24,240 bases of DNA from Clostridiales bacterium UBA1763. GTDB lineage: Bacteria; Bacillota; Clostridia; Oscillospirales; Oscillospiraceae. Under the pieces are notes generated by a model. The model saw only the letters and a list, made by a program, of their open reading frames with translations. It was not told the DNA's origin and ran no database searches. Position numbers and translations under genes: made by a program. Where the stretch lies: NCBI GenBank assembly GCA_002314685.1, contig DCHB01000066.1, positions 1 through 24,240 of the forward strand. The letters run 5' to 3'. Positions 7,146 to 14,407 of this stretch are shown in pieces. Position 1 is the first letter of the stretch. Every line of letters begins with the position of its first letter.

Positions 7146-7895
7146 TCAGTATTCGCGCTTCATGGTCAAAAGCCAGCCGAGCGCAAGAAATGCGGCAGTG
7201 TAGATACCCGAGGCGGCAAGCGCCTTCTTCATATCCTCCGCCTCCGCGGATATAACGCCGAGTGCGGCGCCTATGTTCTCAAGCCAGTACGAGGAAATCT
7301 CAATCTCCTTTTCGGCAAGCGCGGTGTCACCGAGTCTGAGCACGATTGTCAGTATCATCGGCAGAACAACGCACACGGCAATCGAACCGCCCGTTTTCTG
7401 TAAAACAGTGCTGATTGAGTAGAATATCGCGCCGTAAGCAATCATAATGCACAGCTGACACAGAAGATTTTTAATCTGCTCCGCCTCAATAGCGTCACCA
7501 GCCTCCCAAAAATAACAGCCCGTCGCGTAGGAAACGGCACAGCACAAAACGGACATAAATACCGTTGCGAATATGACCGCCACAAACTTTGAAAGATAAA
7601 AGCCGAGACGCGAGTAGCCGCGGGTGAGTATGTTTCTGACGGTGCCGAGGGTGTAATCCTCGCAGGTGAGCATTGCAATGAATATGCCGAGCATTACGAC
7701 AATCATCGAGGTCGGCAGGGCTTCCATAAGGCTTTTCAGACCGCACATCGTCGGGTCGTCAATTCCCGACTGCTCTTGATAGAATTTAGCGGAATAGACG
7801 GTAAAAATTGAGAGACCTATGAGAACAAGCGAGCAAATATAAAAGCCTAAGTTGCGGAAAAGCTTGCGAAATTCAAAAATAATAAGCCTGAACAT
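7146..7895 (-). CDS. ABC-2 type transporter permease subunit
   Basis: This protein of about 249 residues starts at the ATG at 7895 (MFRLIIFEFRKLFRN), one base after the TGA of the ATPase gene, so translation is coupled. A longer open frame upstream is only the shadow of the ATPase gene. It shows about six membrane helices: a first after FRKLFRN, a long extracytoplasmic segment around SAKFYQEQSGIDD, then a conserved-looking cytoplasmic hairpin EDYTLGTVRNILTRGYSR. That hairpin is seen in permeases of the bacitracin/lantibiotic exporter and immunity type. It should pair with the ATPase to export a peptide, lipid or drug. The substrate is unknown. Confidence 0.8.
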   Translation of the reverse strand: MFRLIIFEFRKLFRNLGFYICSLVLIGLSIFTVYSAKFYQEQSGIDDPTMCGLKSLMEALPTSMIVVMLGIFIAMLTCEDYTLGTVRNILTRGYSRLGFYLSKFVAVIFATVFMSVLCCAVSYATGCYFWEAGDAIEAEQIKNLLCQLCIMIAYGAIFYSISTVLQKTGGSIAVCVVLPMILTIVLRLGDTALAEKEIEISSYWLENIGAALGVISAEAEDMKKALAASGIYTAAFLALGWLLTMKREY

Positions 7896-7896
7896 A

Positions 7897-8790
7897 TCAG
7901 CCACCGAGCCTTTCCAGGAAATATTCCTCAAGTCTGCCCGCCTGCACGTTAAGCTCACTGACCTTGATGCCGTGATTAACGAGAAGTCTGTTAATATCGG
8001 CACTTCTGTCGAGCAGGGAGTACATGAAAATTGTGTTTCCGTCAAGCTTAATGGTATCCTTCTCGGCGATGCAGGAGAGCAGGGCATAGGCTTTTTTCGG
8101 ATTGTCAACCGTAATTGCGAGCTGATGACGGCATTTTGCCTCAAGCTCCTCGGCGCTTATCTGCTCAATGAGCCTGCCGTTGTTTATAATGCCGTAGGTA
8201 GTTACAAGCTTAGATAGCTCATCGAGAAGGTGACTTGAAATCAGTATCGTTATGCCTCTTTCGCGGTTGAGACGCAGAATAACATCGCGGATTTCCTTAA
8301 TTCCCGCGGGGTCAAGACCGTTTACGGGCTCGTCGAGTATCAAAAACTCGGGGTTGCCGAGCAGGGCAATTCCAATGCCGAGTCTCTGCTTCATACCGAG
8401 AGAAAACTGCGAAACCTTCTTGTTGCCGACCTTGTCGAGTCCGACAAGCTTGAGAATTTTGTTTATCTGCTTTGCACTCGTGCCCGTCAGCAGGGAAAAG
8501 CGCTTCATGTTCTCATAAGCCGAGCAGTTTTTGTAAAGACACGGATATTCAAGCAGTGCGCCGATACGGTGTCTTGCCTGCACAAGCGGGGTGTTTCCGA
8601 ATAGCTTTATGCTACCGCTTGTAGGATTTGCGACACCAAGCACAAGACGCATAAGCGTAGTTTTGCCCGCACCGTTTTTTCCAATGAAGCCGTAAATATC
8701 GCCCTTTTTAATCTGCATACTGACACCGTCAACAGCGCATTTTTCGCCGAAGCGTTTAGTCAGCTTATCAGTGCGAAGAACATACTCCAA
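7897..8790 (-). CDS. ABC transporter ATP-binding protein (bacitracin/lantibiotic-immunity type)
   Basis: A complete nucleotide-binding domain of 297 residues. Walker A is GKNGAGKTT (37-45), the signature is FSLGMKQRL (129-137), Walker B is FLILDEP (149-155), and the H-loop histidine is in SSHLLDE (H187). The segment after the beta-strand (IGALLEYPCLY, about 77-87) has Glu81 where most ATPases have the Q-loop glutamine; this E-loop is known in LanF immunity ATPases. The start is TTG at 8790, with AAGGAGG eight bases upstream. The in-frame ATG at 8820 would place that ribosome site inside the gene and has none of its own. Together with the permease it forms a two-gene exporter, with no bacteriocin or sensor kinase gene adjacent. 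Confidence 0.85.
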   Translation of the reverse strand: MEYVLRTDKLTKRFGEKCAVDGVSMQIKKGDIYGFIGKNGAGKTTLMRLVLGVANPTSGSIKLFGNTPLVQARHRIGALLEYPCLYKNCSAYENMKRFSLLTGTSAKQINKILKLVGLDKVGNKKVSQFSLGMKQRLGIGIALLGNPEFLILDEPVNGLDPAGIKEIRDVILRLNRERGITILISSHLLDELSKLVTTYGIINNGRLIEQISAEELEAKCRHQLAITVDNPKKAYALLSCIAEKDTIKLDGNTIFMYSLLDRSADINRLLVNHGIKVSELNVQAGRLEEYFLERLGG

Positions 8791-8813
8791 GCAAGCCGCC
8801 TCCTTCCGTTGAA

Positions 8814-8858
8814 TTGACAATTACATATTTTGATTATATTATTACATATAAGTATAAT
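8814..8858 (+). promoter_or_regulatory. Promoter region of the TrmO-like gene (two overlapping candidates)
   Basis: Two good promoters face the plus strand: TTGACA (8814-8819)-17-TATTAT (8837-8842) and TTGATT (8830-8835)-17-TATAAT (8853-8858). The second is closer to the gene and has a perfect -10. The divergent ABC operon promoter probably overlaps this A/T-rich stretch, but I cannot fix its hexamers. Confidence 0.65.
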
Positions 8859-8886
8859 AAAATCAATATTTTCAAGAGGTTTAGCT

Positions 8887-9573
8887 ATGCCCGAGATGAA
8901 AATAATAGCCCGAATAAGCACGCCGTTTAAGTCGAAATTTGCAATTCCGCGGCAAAGCGGGGTGGTTGATGAGATAAAAGCGCAGATAATTTTTGAGCCC
9001 GAGTATAGAAACACCGATGCCGTGCGCGGGCTTGAGGACTATTCGCATATTTGGATTATATGGCAGTTTTCCGAGGCAGTGCGCGATACATGGTCACCTA
9101 CCGTAAGACCGCCCCGTCTCGGCGGAAACAAGCATATAGGTGTGTTTGCAAGCCGATCTCCCTTCAGACCGAATGCGATAGGTCTGTCATCGGTCAGACT
9201 TGAAAGAGTGGAATACACCGCCGACAGAGGGGCTGTTCTGCACGTAAGCGGGGCGGATTTAATGGACGGAACACCGATATTCGACATTAAGCCCTACATA
9301 CCCTACGCCGACTCACACCCCGAGGCAAGCGGAGGCTTTACGGACACAACAAGCTTTCATATATTAAATGTCAGCTTGCCCGATAAGCTGTGCGACGATA
9401 TGCCCGAGGCGATAAAAGCCGCACTGATGGGTGTTCTCTCAAATGACCCGAGACCGCAGTATCACAACGACCCCGATAGGGTTTACGGCTTTGAGTTTGA
9501 CGAATACGAGGTTAAATTCAAGGTAAACGGCGACGATTTAACCGTTACGGATATAAAGAAATCAGAGACTTAA
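8887..9573 (+). CDS. trmO: TrmO-like tRNA (adenine-N6)-methyltransferase, TsaA/YaeB domain
   Basis: The protein is 228 residues from the ATG at 8887, which has AAGAGG seven bases upstream; a longer frame starting at 8830 lacks a ribosome site and includes promoter DNA. The TsaA beta-barrel signature is clear: YSHIWIIWQF (52-61), GVFASRSPFRPNAIGLS (85-101), LMDGTPIFDIKPYIPYAD (125-142). TrmO uses S-adenosylmethionine to methylate t6A at position 37 of threonine tRNAs, fine-tuning decoding in the cytosol. Length is close to the E. coli protein (about 235). Its last codons and stop lie inside the palindromic terminator shared with the converging MATE gene. Confidence 0.88.
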   Translation: MPEMKIIARISTPFKSKFAIPRQSGVVDEIKAQIIFEPEYRNTDAVRGLEDYSHIWIIWQFSEAVRDTWSPTVRPPRLGGNKHIGVFASRSPFRPNAIGLSSVRLERVEYTADRGAVLHVSGADLMDGTPIFDIKPYIPYADSHPEASGGFTDTTSFHILNVSLPDKLCDDMPEAIKAALMGVLSNDPRPQYHNDPDRVYGFEFDEYEVKFKVNGDDLTVTDIKKSET

Positions 9574-9590
9574 GTCTCTGATTTTTTTAT
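9559..9590. terminator. Bidirectional palindromic terminator overlapping two coding regions
   Basis: A 26-base perfect palindrome (9559-9584) is made of AAATCAGAGACTT and its reverse complement, followed by a T run on the plus strand and a T-rich stretch (TTTCTTT) on the minus strand. The TTAA at its centre (9570-9573) gives the stop codon of both converging genes. Confidence 0.92.
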
Positions 9591-10922
9591 TTTTATGTAC
9601 ATCGCCGTTGCAACAGCGAGTGAAACCGTGTCAACGATAGGCTGAACCCACATACAGCCATACAGCGGAATGAGACTGTCCATCAAAAACAGCAGGGGAA
9701 TGTCAAGCACGCCCTTGCGCAAAACTGAGGCGATAAGCGACTGACGCGCCTTACCCATAGCCTGAAATTGCAGTATCATCGGGTAGCATATCGCCATCAT
9801 GGGCATCGCAAGCACCATTCTCCGCAAAAACTGCGAGGCGTATTCAACTGTTATTGCGTCGTCAATAAACAGACCTGCAATTTCGGGCGCAAAGCCCTCG
9901 TACAGCGCAACACACAGCAGTGCAAAGCCCACAGAAATAAGACATCCGAGCTTAAACGCCGCACTTCTACGCTCAAAATTCTCGGCGGCGTGATTGTATG
10001 CTAATAGCGGCAGAATACCGCTTGCAACGCCTATCGAGAAAAACAGCGGAAGCTGGTCAATCTTCTTGACTATGCCGAAGGCGGCAACCGCCTCGGTTGA
10101 ATAGGCTGATACAAATTTCGTCTGCGCCGCCGCCGCAACGACAGTAAGCGCATACTGAATTGCCGAGGGGAAGCCTATTGCGAGAATTTGCCCCATATAG
10201 GCGCGTGTGCGCATAAGATGACGGGGCTTGAGGCTTATTATGGATTGCTTTGAGTGCAAGAGCAGATGAATGAGGAAATACAGTGCGGAGATCAGATTTG
10301 AAATAAGCGTTGCAATGCCCGCACCCTCAGCCCCGAGCCCGAGAAACCGGGGAAGAACAAACAGCGGGTCGAGAATAATGTTAATGATCCCGCCGAGTGA
10401 CACGCCGATCGAAGCGGAAAGCGCACTACCCTCGGCACGCACGAGGTTTGACGTGAGAGTGCTCATAACGGTAAACGGTGCACCGATAATTACGGTCCAT
10501 TTTGCGTAAGCATAGGCAAGCGAGTATGTACTGTCGTCGGCACCGCAAACCGTGAGAACGGGCTTTGCAAATGTCAAAAACAATACAGACAGCAAAAGCG
10601 CCGTCATAAGCCCCCACCAGAAGGAAACCGCCGAAGCCTCGGTAGCCTCCGCGTCCTTATGTACGCCTAATTTACGTGAAATAAGGCTTGCACCGCCGAC
10701 ACCGAAAAGGTTTGACGCCGCCGTGAGCATAACGAAGGAGGGCGCGACAACCGTAACAGCCGCGGTCTCTGCGGGCTGATTGAGCATACCAACAAAATAG
10801 GTGTCGGCAAGACTGTATAATACGGCTATCATCTGCGCGGCGATAGCAGGAACAATCTGCTTTATAACTGCCTTTTTTACAGGCATATTTTCAAAAATAT
10901 CAATTCTGCGGTCTGCGGTCAT
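9570..10922 (-). CDS. MATE family multidrug/cation exporter
   Basis: At 450 residues with about twelve hydrophobic helices this has MATE family size. The N-terminal half has the family pattern PAIAAQMIAVLYSLADTYFVG (about 25-45) and a conserved-looking LFGVGGASLISRKLG, with a matching second half beginning GFPSAIQYALTVVAA. MATE exporters move drugs or metabolites out across the cytoplasmic membrane using a Na+ or H+ gradient. The ATG at 10922 has only a weak ribosome site (AGAAAG), so an alternative start is possible. It converges on the TrmO-like gene, sharing the stop-codon bases and the terminator. The substrate is unknown. Confidence 0.88.
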   Translation of the reverse strand: MTADRRIDIFENMPVKKAVIKQIVPAIAAQMIAVLYSLADTYFVGMLNQPAETAAVTVVAPSFVMLTAASNLFGVGGASLISRKLGVHKDAEATEASAVSFWWGLMTALLLSVLFLTFAKPVLTVCGADDSTYSLAYAYAKWTVIIGAPFTVMSTLTSNLVRAEGSALSASIGVSLGGIINIILDPLFVLPRFLGLGAEGAGIATLISNLISALYFLIHLLLHSKQSIISLKPRHLMRTRAYMGQILAIGFPSAIQYALTVVAAAAQTKFVSAYSTEAVAAFGIVKKIDQLPLFFSIGVASGILPLLAYNHAAENFERRSAAFKLGCLISVGFALLCVALYEGFAPEIAGLFIDDAITVEYASQFLRRMVLAMPMMAICYPMILQFQAMGKARQSLIASVLRKGVLDIPLLFLMDSLIPLYGCMWVQPIVDTVSLAVATAMYIKIKKSET

Positions 10923-10957
10923 ATCAATTCGACTTTCTTATTATTTACAGCCCTACC

Positions 10958-10985
10958 ATTGTAGCACTTTTTCTCAATATTTCAA
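10958..10985 (-). promoter_or_regulatory. Likely promoter of the MATE exporter gene
   Basis: On the minus strand TTGAAA (10985-10980), 16 bases, TACAAT (10963-10958), about 36 bases before the start codon. Confidence 0.6.
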
Positions 10986-11109
10986 TTAACCCTTACGGCA
11001 AAAAACAGCAAACAGATTATTATTTTCGAGCTCATTATTTCAATGATAAAAAACAGGGGGTGATTTTTGTTCAAAACGTCAAAAATAAAACTAATGCACG
11101 CTGTAACCC

Positions 11110-11138
11110 TTGACAAATTTATCACGGATGTGTAACAT
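11110..11138 (+). promoter_or_regulatory. Promoter of the small-protein genes
   Basis: TTGACA (11110-11115), 17 bases, TAACAT (11133-11138), with a leader of about 55 bases to a clear AAAGGAG site before the ATG at 11199. The rest of 10923-11109 shows no gene I can support. Confidence 0.7.
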
Positions 11139-11198
11139 ATAGATAAATATTGGTGATGACTACATACCAATCATTAAAAAAAATAAAGGAGAAATATC

Positions 11199-11432
11199 AT
11201 GGCAGTATTTAAGGACACTCTCGGCAAGGATTTCCTTGAGAAGTACAATGGCGTAGAGCTCTTCAAGGAGTTCACTCCCAAAATCGCAAAGCTCCCCGGT
11301 CTTGCATACCGTCCCTACTACAACAAGAAGGCTGGCGACGTTGTCGAAGTTTGCATCAAGCTCGGCCGTTGCACCGCAGAAGAAGCAGCAGCACTCGAGA
11401 AGGCATTCAACGAGCGTTACGCTGACAAATAA
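11199..11432 (+). CDS. Small conserved-looking protein of unknown function (paralogue A)
   Basis: This 77-residue protein I do not recognise. It is soluble, without a signal peptide or membrane helix, and looks all-helical: a charged N-terminal half (KDTLGKDFLEKYNGVELFKE), a Pro/Tyr-rich middle (KLPGLAYRPYYNKK), and a C-terminal helix-turn-helix-like segment (GDVVEVCIKLGRCTAEEAAA). It has a strong promoter, an AAAGGAG ribosome site and codon bias like that of the abundant enzymes nearby, suggesting high expression. Its sequence matches the next small gene over nearly its whole length, with better agreement in the C-terminal half. A terminator separates the two. Confidence 0.8.
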   Translation: MAVFKDTLGKDFLEKYNGVELFKEFTPKIAKLPGLAYRPYYNKKAGDVVEVCIKLGRCTAEEAAALEKAFNERYADK

Positions 11433-11445
11433 TTAAGATTACGAC

Positions 11446-11473
11446 AAAAAGCCCAATTATATTGGGCTTTTTG
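11446..11473 (+). terminator. Terminator between the two small-protein genes
   Basis: AAAAAGCCCAAT (11446-11457) and ATTGGGCTTTTT (11461-11472) pair perfectly around a 3-base loop, with T and A runs on either side. It ends 23 bases before the ribosome site of the next gene. Confidence 0.88.
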
Positions 11474-11507
11474 CTCTGTAAGGACATTTTGCGTGAAGGA
11501 GAACAGC

Positions 11508-11717
11508 ATGGATTTCAGAAATATGCTCCTCTCGGACTTTTTCGAGACAAACGGGGGCAAGCAAATCTGTGAGCAATATGCCCCTGAGCTTCTAAAGTAT
11601 CCCCTAAAGCTCTTTTACAAGATTTCCTGCGGCGAGATGTTCGACCTCGTCGTAAGAAAGGGCTTAATTTCCCAAGAGAAAGCCGAAGCAATACAAGCGG
11701 CAGTCGAAGCAAAATGA
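11508..11717 (+). CDS. Small protein of unknown function (paralogue B)
   Basis: The protein is 69 residues from the ATG at 11508, chosen because AAGGAG (11496-11501) lies six bases upstream; a GTG at 11493 overlaps that site. It parallels the preceding 77-residue protein: F-x3-L-x2-DF-E near the start, a Pro in the middle (KYPLKLFYK), then CGEMFDLVVRKGLISQEKAE aligning with AGDVVEVCIKLGRCTAEEAA. It is therefore probably a diverged paralogue. Only 35 bases separate the previous terminator from this start and I see no promoter in them, so expression likely depends on readthrough. Function unknown. Confidence 0.75.
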   Translation: MDFRNMLLSDFFETNGGKQICEQYAPELLKYPLKLFYKISCGEMFDLVVRKGLISQEKAEAIQAAVEAK

Positions 11718-11718
11718 C

Positions 11719-11755
11719 AATACCGTCAGCTCAATGTAAGCTGACGGTATTTTTA
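11719..11755 (+). terminator. Terminator of the second small-protein gene
   Basis: AATACCGTCAGCT (11719-11731) pairs with AGCTGACGGTATT (11739-11751/2), followed by a T run. Confidence 0.88.
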
Positions 11756-11777
11756 CAATTATTCAAAAAATGAAGGA

Positions 11778-11814
11778 TTATTTGATATGTTTTCATAAAA
11801 AATATATCAAATAA
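11778..11814. promoter_or_regulatory. Candidate operator upstream of the alanine/glycine symporter gene
   Basis: TTATTTGATAT (11778-11788) and ATATCAAATAA (11804-11814) are a perfect 11-bp inverted repeat with a 15-base spacer, ending 22 bases before the -35 hexamer. It has no T run, so it is not a terminator. The GntR regulator at 13407-14144 is a possible but unproven binder. Confidence 0.55.
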
Positions 11815-11836
11815 GGCTTAAAACACGCGTAAACTA

Positions 11837-11865
11837 TTGCAAAATACGCAACAAATGTCTATAAT
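11837..11865 (+). promoter_or_regulatory. Promoter of the alanine/glycine symporter gene
   Basis: TTGCAA (11837-11842), 17 bases, TATAAT (11860-11865), a perfect -10; the leader is about 35 bases. Confidence 0.8.
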
Positions 11866-11906
11866 AATGACATCGTCCAAAAATAAACAAAGAAAGAGAG
11901 AATATC

Positions 11907-13352
11907 ATGATTGAAAGCATTGACGGCGTAGTAAATGCCATAAGCGGCGTGCTTTATAAGCCGTACATCGTACCCCTGTTTCTCGTAGTAGCAGGTATTT
12001 ATTTCACAATCCGCCTCGGTCTTCCTCAGTTTAAGCTCTTCGGCGAATCAATCCGCGTTGTTTCCGAGAAGCCCAAAGAGGAAAACGGTATTTCGTCCTT
12101 TGGTGCACTGATGGTATCCACCGCATCCCGTGTCGGTACTGGCAACATCATCGGTGTTTCAACCGCAATCTGCACAGGCGGCTTCGGTGCAATCTTCTGG
12201 ATGTGGATTACCGCAATACTCGGCGGCTCCTCCGCATTTGTCGAATCCACCCTCGCACAGATTTACAAGAAAAAGAATCCCGACGGCACATACTTCGGCG
12301 GCCCGTCCTACTATATGCAGTCTGCACTTAAGCAGCGTTGGCTGGGTGTAATCTTCGCAATTATCCTCATCCTCACCTATGCAGTCGGCTACAATATGCT
12401 TGCCGCATTCAACACTCAGTCCACCTTCGCGGGCTTTGATGTTTACAACTCTCTCGGCAAATTCAACTTCCTCGGAAACGAGGCAAGCGTATTTGCTCTC
12501 GTAGTCGGTGCTGTTCTTGCTGTTCTGTTCGGCGCCTGCGTCCTCGGTGGTGCAAAGCGTCTTACAAAGGTAACAGGCTTCCTCGTTCCCATAATGGGCA
12601 TCCTCTACGTCCTCGTTTCCCTCGTAGTAATCGCACTGAACATCACCAGTGTTCCCGTTGTATTCAAGAACATCTTTGTTTCCGCATTTGATTTCAAGGC
12701 AATATTCGGCGGCTTCACCGGCTCCTGCGTAATGTGGGGCATCAAGCGCGGTCTTTACTCCAACGAAGCTGGTATGGGTTCTGCACCTAACGCCGCGGCA
12801 ACTGCTGATATCTCCCACCCCGCAAAGCAGGGCCTCGTTCAGATGCTGTCCGTATTTATCGACACTCTGCTCATCTGTACCGCAACCGCACTTATGTGTA
12901 TGTGCGCAAACCCCGCAGGTCTTGACGAGTCCAAGGCAGGCGCGGCATACGTTCAGGAATCCCTCGGCATGGCACTCGGCGGCTTTGGCCCCGTGTTCAT
13001 CTGCGTTGCGATGTGCCTGTTCGCATTCACAACCCTTATCGGCAACTACTACTACTGCGAAGGCTGCCTCAAGTTCATAATGAAGCGCGATCCGAGCAAG
13101 GCATTCGTCACCGTATTCCGCCTCGTTGCAACCGTTCTTGTCCTCGTCGGTGCAATCCTCTCCGCAGGACTCGCATGGGATACAGCGGATATGCTTCAGG
13201 GCTTCATGGTTGTCATCAACGTTCCCGTCATCATTATCCTCGGCAAGCCCGCTATTGCAGCCCTCAAGGACTACAACAAGCAGCGCAAGGAAGGCAAGAA
13301 TCCCGAGTTCCGTGCAAAGGATATCGGCGTTTCTGCAGAATGCTGGGACTAA
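11907..13352 (+). CDS. Alanine/glycine:cation symporter (AGCS family)
   Basis: The 481-residue protein has about eleven membrane helices and the AGCS hallmarks: GTGNIIGVSTAICTGGFGAI in the first third, GAIFWMWITAILG, and RGLYSNEAGMGSAPNAAATA in the middle. Members import alanine or glycine with sodium (or protons) across the cytoplasmic membrane. The C-terminus is a basic cytoplasmic tail (KDYNKQRKEGKNPEFRAKD). The ribosome site is modest (AGAGAG), but the promoter is near-consensus and the codon use is that of a highly expressed gene. It stands alone between terminators. A GntR/FCD regulator is the convergent neighbour, the kind often tied to amino-acid or organic-acid uptake, so it may control this gene. 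Confidence 0.92.
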   Translation: MIESIDGVVNAISGVLYKPYIVPLFLVVAGIYFTIRLGLPQFKLFGESIRVVSEKPKEENGISSFGALMVSTASRVGTGNIIGVSTAICTGGFGAIFWMWITAILGGSSAFVESTLAQIYKKKNPDGTYFGGPSYYMQSALKQRWLGVIFAIILILTYAVGYNMLAAFNTQSTFAGFDVYNSLGKFNFLGNEASVFALVVGAVLAVLFGACVLGGAKRLTKVTGFLVPIMGILYVLVSLVVIALNITSVPVVFKNIFVSAFDFKAIFGGFTGSCVMWGIKRGLYSNEAGMGSAPNAAATADISHPAKQGLVQMLSVFIDTLLICTATALMCMCANPAGLDESKAGAAYVQESLGMALGGFGPVFICVAMCLFAFTTLIGNYYYCEGCLKFIMKRDPSKAFVTVFRLVATVLVLVGAILSAGLAWDTADMLQGFMVVINVPVIIILGKPAIAALKDYNKQRKEGKNPEFRAKDIGVSAECWD

Positions 13353-13363
13353 TCTGAAAAATC

Positions 13364-13399
13364 AAAAAGCTCGATGGAATTTATCCATCGAGCTTTTTC
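13364..13399. terminator. Bidirectional terminator between the symporter and the GntR gene
   Basis: AAAAAGCTCGATGGA (13364-13378) and TCCATCGAGCTTTTT (13384-13398) pair perfectly around a 5-base loop; the flanking A and T runs let it serve both converging genes. Confidence 0.92.
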
Positions 13400-13406
13400 G
13401 TTTATA

Positions 13407-14144
13407 TTACTTTTTTCTATGATTTCTGACTGAGGCGAAGGGGTCCGTGCCGCCGCCGCAGAACATTGTGAAGTTCAGGCTTGAGGTAACGTGGTCCTTC
13501 ATAGCCTGCCTTGCGAGGTCGGGAATGTGCATCTTGATAGCGGAAACAACCGCGGCATGGTTGTATATAACGCTTGACGACCAAGGATTTTCGTCCGCAC
13601 TGCTGATAAACTTAATCATTGACGACTGATACATAGTGAGATTGGGCAAAAGCATCTCATAGCACTTTTGTATGTAATGGTTGCCGCAGTTTTCAACAAT
13701 AAGACGGTGGAAGGGCATATCTGTGGCAATCATGCCGTCGTAGTCCTTGTTTATTACGCACTGCGTAAACTCGTTTGCAAGCTTATCAAGCTCATCAATG
13801 ACCTTGGTGTCGGCGCGCTCAGTGCACAGTGCCGCCGCCTCGCACTCAATAGCCGCGCGAACATCGTAGAGGTCAATCATATCACTGAGGCTGAGGTCAA
13901 TAACAAAGTAGCCGCTTGTGTTGGGCTTGCATATAACAAAGCCCTGCTCACATAAATTTACAATAGCCTCGGCAACGGGGGTGCGGGATATTCCGAGGGT
14001 TGATGCAATACTGTTTACATTCAGCTTAGTGCCGGGGGCAATCTTAAGCGAAACTATCTCATCGTACAGCATCTCGGCAACAACGTCACGCAGCTTTGAG
14101 CTGCTGCTGTTGACCAGATATGTCTGAAGCTCAGCTTTGTTCAT
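13407..14144 (-). CDS. GntR-family transcription regulator with FCD ligand domain
   Basis: The 245-residue protein starts at the ATG at 14144, which has AAGGAG six bases upstream; an ATG six codons earlier overlaps that site. Residues 18-80 are a GntR winged helix (LNVNSIASTLGISRTPVAEA is the helix-turn-helix). Residues 88-225 are an all-helical FCD domain with the metal ligands D142 and H146 (DMPFHRL), H196 (NHAAVV) and H218 (KDHV). FCD regulators sense small carboxylates or amino-acid derivatives through the bound metal and usually repress neighbouring genes. Its leader contains a 10-bp inverted repeat (14164-14193), suggesting autoregulation. Likely targets are the flanking symporter or itself; its ligand is unknown. 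Confidence 0.9.
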   Translation of the reverse strand: MNKAELQTYLVNSSSSKLRDVVAEMLYDEIVSLKIAPGTKLNVNSIASTLGISRTPVAEAIVNLCEQGFVICKPNTSGYFVIDLSLSDMIDLYDVRAAIECEAAALCTERADTKVIDELDKLANEFTQCVINKDYDGMIATDMPFHRLIVENCGNHYIQKCYEMLLPNLTMYQSSMIKFISSADENPWSSSVIYNHAAVVSAIKMHIPDLARQAMKDHVTSSLNFTMFCGGGTDPFASVRNHRKK

Positions 14145-14163
14145 AATAATCTCCTTTTCCAAA

Positions 14164-14193
14164 GCAAATTTCGAGAACTAAGCCGAAATTTGC
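14164..14193. promoter_or_regulatory. 10-bp inverted repeat in the GntR leader
   Basis: GCAAATTTCG (14164-14173) and CGAAATTTGC (14184-14193) are perfect reverse complements with a 10-base spacer, about 20 bases before the start codon and downstream of the predicted promoter. A related half-site, GCAAGAATTTCG (14236-14247), fills the spacer between the -10 and -35. Likely an autoregulatory operator, or a leader hairpin. Confidence 0.6.
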
Positions 14194-14225
14194 ATCTGAT
14201 TGACTGAATGATTTTACTCCTAAAA

Positions 14226-14253
14226 AATATAAAATGCAAGAATTTCGGAGCAA
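14226..14253 (-). promoter_or_regulatory. Likely promoter of the GntR gene
   Basis: On the minus strand TTGCTC (14253-14248), 16 bases, TATATT (14231-14226). The -35 match is weak, as expected of a regulator gene. Confidence 0.45.
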
Positions 14254-14360
14254 AAAAACGAAAAAAGAGAAATTATATATAAAATAACGGTATTTATCTA
14301 ATCATAATCAGAAATACAGTGCCTTTTCGGGTACAAAATACAGAAGCTCGGTTTGCATAT

Positions 14361-14399
14361 AAAAACACCGTGCGGGGCAAAGCCCTGCACGGTGCGTTT
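14361..14399 (-). terminator. Terminator of the nfnAB operon
   Basis: CACCGTGCGGGGC and GCCCTGCACGGTG pair around an AAA loop with one wobble-type mismatch. On the minus strand it is followed by TTTTTA; it begins nine bases after the nfnB stop codon. Confidence 0.85.
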
Positions 14400-14407
14400 T
14401 GTTAGAA

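Noticed and set aside
7896..8144. N-terminal extension of the ABC permease beyond 7895
   Set aside because: The extra residues are the ATPase gene read in another frame; the coupled ATG at 7895 is sufficient.
8791..8820. ATG at 8820 as start of the ABC ATPase
   Set aside because: The AAGGAGG site would be inside the gene; the TTG at 8790 fits it with an eight-base spacer.
11067..11135. A 22-codon frame starting TTG after a GGGGGTG sequence
   Set aside because: It runs through the -35/-10 of the small-protein promoter and its stop lies in the -10; likely chance.
12159..12818. Minus-strand frame of 219 codons inside the AGCS symporter gene
   Set aside because: Mirror shadow of the sense gene; the sense protein has clear family motifs.
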